Source of the DNA: Candidatus Scybalomonas excrementavium
GTDB taxonomy: Bacteria; Bacillota; Clostridia; Lachnospirales; Lachnospiraceae
Assembly: GCA_017694765.1 (NCBI GenBank)
Contig: JADIML010000023.1
Location: forward strand, 1 to 8,355
Length of the DNA: 8,355 bases
Direction: 5' to 3'
This document shows, piece after piece, positions 5,238 through 8,355 of the stretch (position 1 is the stretch's first letter; the number at the start of each line of letters is the position of its first letter). A model generated the notes under the pieces. The model made no database searches and was not told the origin of the DNA. It saw only the letters and a program-made list of their open reading frames with translations. Made by a program: the position numbers and the translations under genes.

Positions 5238-6810
5238 AATCTTCTATCTTTTTTTCTAATTGCCTTTCTAACCTTTTAATTTTCATATCAAACTCCCAAA
5301 TAGTATGTCTTACTGTTTTTCTGTCATTTCGTACATAAGGAGCATCTTGATTTGGATTTTGCAAGATTCCTCTTAGTTTATTATCCCAGTATGATTTTTC
5401 CTTACTTAATTGAGCAATCTCCTTTTGTATATCCAAAATCTCCTGTTTGATCTGTTCATAATATTTATAGACTGTTGGCTTACTAAGTCCAGTTTCTCGA
5501 ATGACTTCTGCTTTTGTTGCTTCTATATGCTCTTTTAAATACTCTCTAACAACTTCTTTTTTACTGGGTCTACCTTCTTTTACAAGTTCCCCTATCATTT
5601 TTAAATCTTCCTTTTTACGTCTTGCAAGATATAGATGTATCTCTTGTTTTCTACCATTTCTCTTATTTTTTTCAATTGGTATACCTGTACGAGCTACAAT
5701 GGTATCAATTGGATACGTAATATAGCTATCATTATACGATTCCAAGGCATGTAATACATCATCGACTGTAAAAGGATTTCCGTCACTAGACTTTTTATCA
5801 AGAAATTCTATCATACCCATTGCATCTTGTTCTAATTCCTTTCGACTAATCCCACACTTAATAGCGTAAGTCGCCAATGTCATAATACACCAATATCGAT
5901 GTCCTTCCTCTGCTCCATCATAGATCTTTCTTTTCCACCAATCATATAAATCACGCTTACAAATCCACGATCCCTTTGGCTGTTTTTGAACAATTCTTTT
6001 CTCATACCACTCTGGATATTTTTCTTTCGCTTTTTCAAGAGTTAAATTACTTTTATAAACAAAATGGTTTACTCTATACTCTTCAGGAACAAACTCGTTT
6101 AAATACTGTATATCAACTTTTTCTCCTCTATCCACTAAGAAAGCTCTTGCTCTTGTTCCGATTTTTGTTTTCGTTCCAACAATACGAAAGCCTTGAAATA
6201 AACTCTCATATTGCACCTTATCTTGTAATTCAGAAACACCTTGTGTCCATAACTGCCACGTCAAACGCTTTTTTAGAATCTCTAATTGTTGAACAATATT
6301 TTTAAACAAAGGAATCGGCTCTTTAAATACATAATATAAATGCAAACCTGTTCCACTAGATACGATATAAGTCGGTAATGGTAGATAATTCGATTCTCCA
6401 TGACCATCAAACTGATAAAATAAATTTGCTATACCTATCGGATACCCATTATCACTAGGAATTTTACCGTTCTCCACTGATTTCTGCTTAATTCCATCAA
6501 GATCAATTGTTAAAGCATATAAAAAACGTGCATTTTCACTTTTCCTACTTTTCCCTATATAAGAAATTGGACTCATTAAACAAAAATCATCCCCCTCACA
6601 TATCTCATCCAATTTATCTAACTCATCAGTAATCGTATACCGTTTAATCCTTTTATCATCAGAAATACTTACAGCGATCCCATTATACTTTCCCTTTTCA
6701 TACACTCCCTTTTTCTCCAGTTCCCCTTTAGGAAATATATCTCGATAAAATTCCTTATAGGTTACTTCCTCACAAAAATTCTCCAAATAGCTTATCACTG
6801 TCTTACTCAT
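5236..6810 (-). CDS. Replication protein with archaeo-eukaryotic primase-like core and C-terminal HTH
   Basis: This 524-residue protein (from the ATG at 6808-6810) probably starts or primes replication of the element. The primase-like core shows D103 and D105 in LYALTIDLDG (the metal-binding DxD), SSGTGLHLYYVF with H157 (the SxGxHxY block), and QGFRIVGTKTK near 206-216, matching the third conserved block. GHRYWCIMTLATYAI (about 303-317) resembles a PriCT-type helical domain. A helix-turn-helix follows at about 414-450 (ATKAEVIRETGLSKPTVYKY), and the C-terminus is a coiled coil. No helicase (Walker) motif is visible, so a host helicase would be needed. AAAGGAG ten bases upstream supports start 6810; an in-frame ATG at 6861 with GAGGAG nine bases upstream would add 17 residues and is also plausible. 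The assignment as replication initiator rests on motifs and context. Confidence 0.75.
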   Translation of the reverse strand: MSKTVISYLENFCEEVTYKEFYRDIFPKGELEKKGVYEKGKYNGIAVSISDDKRIKRYTITDELDKLDEICEGDDFCLMSPISYIGKSRKSENARFLYALTIDLDGIKQKSVENGKIPSDNGYPIGIANLFYQFDGHGESNYLPLPTYIVSSGTGLHLYYVFKEPIPLFKNIVQQLEILKKRLTWQLWTQGVSELQDKVQYESLFQGFRIVGTKTKIGTRARAFLVDRGEKVDIQYLNEFVPEEYRVNHFVYKSNLTLEKAKEKYPEWYEKRIVQKQPKGSWICKRDLYDWWKRKIYDGAEEGHRYWCIMTLATYAIKCGISRKELEQDAMGMIEFLDKKSSDGNPFTVDDVLHALESYNDSYITYPIDTIVARTGIPIEKNKRNGRKQEIHLYLARRKKEDLKMIGELVKEGRPSKKEVVREYLKEHIEATKAEVIRETGLSKPTVYKYYEQIKQEILDIQKEIAQLSKEKSYWDNKLRGILQNPNQDAPYVRNDRKTVRHTIWEFDMKIKRLERQLEKKIED

Positions 6811-6898
6811 AACAACTCTGCTCCTTTCTTTTACCCCCCTAAAACCCCTTAAAAAAATCATAGGTATTGGCTCCTCTAGTACCCCCTATTAGGGCGTT

Positions 6899-6933
6899 AT
6901 ATTATCAATAGGTTTTTTTACCTTTTTTGTCAA
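6899..6933 (-). promoter_or_regulatory. Rep-proximal copy of the doubled promoter
   Basis: TTGACA (6928-6933) and TAATAT (6899-6904, with TG one base before it) lie 23 bases apart. TATTGA, which overlaps, sits at the usual 17-base distance. Transcription would begin just before the CCCTAATAGGG hairpin, within about 100 bases of the Rep start. Confidence 0.45.
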
Positions 6934-7005
6934 AAAAATTTTATCACATTTTTTCTTTAAAAACCACTAGGTACTGTCTCCTCTAATACCCCCTATTAGG
7001 GCGTT

Positions 7006-7041
7006 ATATTATCAATACATTTTTTTTACCTTTTTTGTCAA
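7006..7041 (-). promoter_or_regulatory. Distal copy of the doubled promoter
   Basis: This has the same elements as the proximal copy with a 24-base gap: TTGACA at 7036-7041 and TAATAT at 7006-7011. It overlaps the untranslated region right after the stop of the 81-residue ORF (7059). Confidence 0.4.
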
Positions 7042-7058
7042 AAAAATTTATTTCATAT

Positions 7059-7304
7059 CTAATCTTGTCTTTGTCGTTCTAATCCTAGATATTTTTTTCT
7101 TAAAAAGTCTGCTTCCTTCTCTGTTATCATTCCACCATAAAAAGCGACATTAATTGATGCTTGTACTTCACAATACAAACAGTCAAGCAGAGTAGAATTT
7201 GTTCGTTCTCCCTCAACTAAAGCATTTATATCATCTTGTAAAAATTGTGGCAAACATTGTTCAAAAATTTCTATTTCTTCTTGTTCCTGTAATTTGTTAT
7301 CCAT
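7059..7304 (-). CDS. Small acidic protein of unknown function (81 aa)
   Basis: The start chosen is ATG 7302-7304, with AAAGGAG seven bases upstream. An in-frame ATG at 7331 with its own GAGGGG would add nine residues (MAFLERRVV). The protein is acidic at the N-terminus (MDNKLQEQEEIEIFEQ) and then predicted helical, with two cysteines in LLDCLYCEVQ and a C-terminal segment GGMITEKEADFLRKKYLGL. Proteins with a similar helical 'INxAxxxGxITxxxADxLRxKYL' tail are frequent among hypothetical proteins of Firmicute mobile elements; no biochemical role is known to me. It is the last of four short ORFs reading toward Rep, and the distal copy of the doubled promoter begins about 18 bases after its stop. 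Confidence 0.72.
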   Translation of the reverse strand: MDNKLQEQEEIEIFEQCLPQFLQDDINALVEGERTNSTLLDCLYCEVQASINVAFYGGMITEKEADFLRKKYLGLERQRQD

Positions 7305-7365
7305 AACAACTCTCCTTTCTAAAAAAGCCATGCTTTCCCCTCTTGTCACCAATTGCAAATTCTCT

Positions 7366-7512
7366 TTAATCTTCTAATATAATTTGCAAATTTTCAATAA
7401 TCCTATCTAATTTTTTATTTTTCTCTTCAATATTTTCTTCCTCTCTAGCCTCCTTTATAGCATCAAAAATACAACTCATTAACACTTTCATCTGTTTCTT
7501 GGTCATTCCCAT
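7366..7512 (-). CDS. Very small helical protein (48 aa)
   Basis: ATG 7510-7512 has GGAG (7520-7523) seven bases upstream. The product begins MGMTKKQMKVLMSCIFDAIK and continues with a long charged helix (EAREEENIEEKNKKLDRIIE), probably coiled coil. The regular ribosome site, and the same spacing and strand as its neighbours, argue that it is a real gene despite its length. It is not recognised. It lies between the 50-residue and 81-residue ORFs in the same presumed operon, with a gap of about 40 bases on one side and about 35-60 on the other. Confidence 0.6.
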   Translation of the reverse strand: MGMTKKQMKVLMSCIFDAIKEAREEENIEEKNKKLDRIIENLQIILED

Positions 7513-7554
7513 ACTATTTCTCCTTTTCCATTTCACTCTTTAAATTTTCCTATT

Positions 7555-7707
7555 TTAATCTTCAATTCCTTTTTGTGTATCTTCAATAATCTCATTTATT
7601 AATTTTTCTGCTTTATTATAATCTTTTTCTTTCAAAGCTGTTTGTAATTGTTTCAATTCTCTAAGCAATACACGTAAATAACTTTTAAAGATTCCTTTTT
7701 CACTCAT
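7555..7707 (-). CDS. Very small helical protein (50 aa)
   Basis: ATG 7705-7707 is preceded by AAGGAG eight bases upstream. The product begins MSEKGIFKSYLRVLLRELKQ and continues with a helix-turn-helix-like hairpin of charged helices (LQTALKEKDYNKAEKLINEI). The pattern of a short helix pair rich in Lys and Glu is common in small proteins of Firmicute plasmids and phages, but I cannot assign a family. The gap to the preceding ORF is about 27 bases and to the next about 42, consistent with one operon. Confidence 0.62.
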   Translation of the reverse strand: MSEKGIFKSYLRVLLRELKQLQTALKEKDYNKAEKLINEIIEDTQKGIED

Positions 7708-7734
7708 ATATTTCTCTCCTTTTACCTAAATAAA

Positions 7735-7965
7735 TTACTTACTATAATCATATCTTTTTTTATATAAAATTTCCACTACTTGATTCAATTTTTCCTTTTG
7801 TTGCTCCAATAATTTTATAGATAATGCTGTCATATTTCCATATCGCTCCAGTTTAATTTCTTGCTCGCTGGCTAACATAAAATATCCATCATAGATACAA
7901 TTTAATACGCTATCAATATACTCCAATTCCACAACCATTTCTTCCAATCTATCCTTTATATCCAT
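7735..7965 (-). CDS. Small helical protein, first gene of the minus-strand operon (76 aa)
   Basis: I place the start at ATG 7963-7965 because GGAG lies six bases upstream. An ATG four codons earlier (7977) has no ribosome site, and in fact contains that GGAG. The 76-residue product is predicted almost wholly helical (MDIKDRLEEMVVELEYIDSV, then a second amphipathic helix LLEQQKEKLNQVVEILYKKR), probably an oligomerising helical hairpin. The family is not recognised. As the first gene of the operon that faces the Cro/C1-type regulator across a shared control region, it is placed where early replication-control or copy-number genes often sit. That role is inferred from position only. Confidence 0.68.
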   Translation of the reverse strand: MDIKDRLEEMVVELEYIDSVLNCIYDGYFMLASEQEIKLERYGNMTALSIKLLEQQKEKLNQVVEILYKKRYDYSK

Positions 7966-8095
7966 TTTCCGCTCCATTTATATGTAAATTATATGTTGAT
8001 ATATCACCACATAGATAAATCAATCTATTTTTAATAAAATAACATATATACACTTATTGTCAATACTTAATAAAACAATTAAAGGAGATTTGACA
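7966..8095. promoter_or_regulatory. Divergent control region with two dyads and a minus-strand promoter
   Basis: On the minus strand, TTGACA (8058-8063) with TATTTT (8036-8041) at a 16-base spacing is the best promoter for the small-ORF operon. Downstream of it, in the leader, lie an inverted repeat ATAGAT/ATCTAT (8011-8016 and 8023-8028) and a perfect 10-base palindrome TGATATATCA (7997-8006). Both are fair candidate operators for the neighbouring regulator. I see no convincing promoter for the + strand gene; TAAAAT at 8035-8040 is the best -10 and has a poor -35. Confidence 0.5.
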
Positions 8096-8323
8096 ATGCA
8101 CAACTACAACTATGGCAAAATAGAAATTCATTTAGATAGATTACTAGAAGAAAAAGGAATTAGTAAACGTAAACTATCTTTTTGGTCAGAAATGGAACGA
8201 AAACAAATTAATGCTTTATGTAAGAATGAAGTACAAAGAATTGATCTAAACATACTTGCTAGACTTTGTAATGCCCTTGACTGCTCTGTTTCAGATATAC
8301 TAGAATACATACCAGACAAATAA
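8096..8323 (+). CDS. Cro/C1-type helix-turn-helix regulator (75 aa)
   Basis: This is a single-domain DNA-binding protein of the XRE/Cro type, of the short class that ends in CNALDCSVSDILEY. The helix-turn-helix runs over residues about 10-65: the LDRLLEEKGISKRKLSFWSE helices, then the recognition region ERKQINALCKNEVQRIDLNI, then LARLCNALDCSVSDILEYIP. The start ATG 8096 has AAAGGAG eight bases upstream; an in-frame TTG at 8057 has none. No effector or protease domain is present. It is divergent from the small-ORF operon and probably binds the dyads between them, repressing that operon and perhaps itself. A terminator overlaps its stop codon. Confidence 0.88.
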   Translation: MHNYNYGKIEIHLDRLLEEKGISKRKLSFWSEMERKQINALCKNEVQRIDLNILARLCNALDCSVSDILEYIPDK

Positions 8324-8348
8324 AAAGTCCTAATCAATCGGACTTTTT
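8322..8348 (+). terminator. Terminator after the Cro/C1-type regulator
   Basis: AAAAAGTCC (8322-8330) pairs exactly with GGACTTTTT (8340-8348) around a 9-base loop, ending in five Ts. It starts inside the stop codon of the regulator. Confidence 0.85.
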
Positions 8349-8355
8349 ATAGTTT

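Larger units (their letters stand above)
6861..7049 (-). repeat. Two direct copies of an ~82-bp promoter/leader segment upstream of Rep
   Basis: The copies at about 6861-6941 and 6968-7049 (period 107) differ by about five substitutions and one 1-base indel. On the minus strand each reads as TTGACA, an A-rich spacer, TATTGATAATAT, then the inverted repeat CCCTAATAGGG (6884-6894; 6991-7001), then AGAGGAG. The TAATAT is preceded by TG (an extended -10), because the gap from TTGACA is 23 or 24 bases, too long for a standard spacer. The copy next to Rep leads into an ATG at 6861. In the distal copy the matching place reads TAGTGG and has no ATG. This stretch therefore holds a doubled expression signal and no separate gene. 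Confidence 0.8.

Noticed and set aside
5501..6305. Plus-strand frames opposite the Rep gene
   Set aside because: They are shadows of the long Rep frame, with no start signals and no family resemblance.
6861..7049. The direct repeats as a CRISPR array or as classical plasmid iterons
   Set aside because: There are only two copies, they are long and contain promoter and ribosome-site elements, and there are no cas genes or series of short iterons. Origin iterons are still possible elsewhere.

Overview
The window reads as part of a small mobilisable element (a plasmid, or an integrated mobilisable element) from a low-GC Gram-positive bacterium, most likely an anaerobic Clostridia or Lachnospiraceae-type Firmicute. 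The reasons are the strong A+T bias, near-consensus AGGAGG ribosome sites, TTGACA promoters, a MOBQ-type MobA/MobL relaxase with a nic sequence of the Gram-positive type, and hairpin/U-tract terminators. The taxon is inference; nothing in the window names a host.

Layout. 1-350: the C-terminal tail of an unknown + strand gene, two terminator-like hairpins in a row, and a short gene start that is cut off. 325-1855: an insertion-sequence scar, made of an IS21-type left end with the first 120 codons of istA, followed by a complete IS982-family element on the minus strand. 1854-1940: the start of a small gene downstream of mobA, cut at the IS982 edge. 2022-4331: the mobilisation module, with the mobA relaxase (-), an oriT with a recognisable nic sequence, and a small TraD/MobC-like accessory gene (+) transcribed away from it. 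4429-5070: a secreted protein of unknown function (-), with its own promoter and bounded by two long-stemmed terminators. 5236-6810: a large replication protein with an archaeo-eukaryotic-primase-like core and a C-terminal helix-turn-helix (-). 6861-7049: two near-identical copies of a promoter/leader segment upstream of that gene. 7059-7965: four very small ORFs in a minus-strand operon. 8096-8323: a Cro/C1-type regulator (+), divergent from that operon and ending in a clear terminator.

How it could work. The right-hand block (regulator, divergent operator region, small ORFs, doubled promoter, primase-type Rep) looks like a replication-control module. The central block (accessory protein, oriT, MobA) is a self-contained mobilisation module that would borrow a conjugation channel from another element. 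The secreted protein between them looks like cargo. The left edge has been eroded by insertion sequences: the gene after mobA and the gene before the IS21 remnant are both broken there. No integrase, attachment site, partition genes or type IV secretion genes are visible in the window.

The least explained and most interesting parts are the doubled promoter/leader with its in-frame double start, the start-site cassette shared by three genes, the two crossing inverted repeats beside oriT, and the unrecognised secreted protein.
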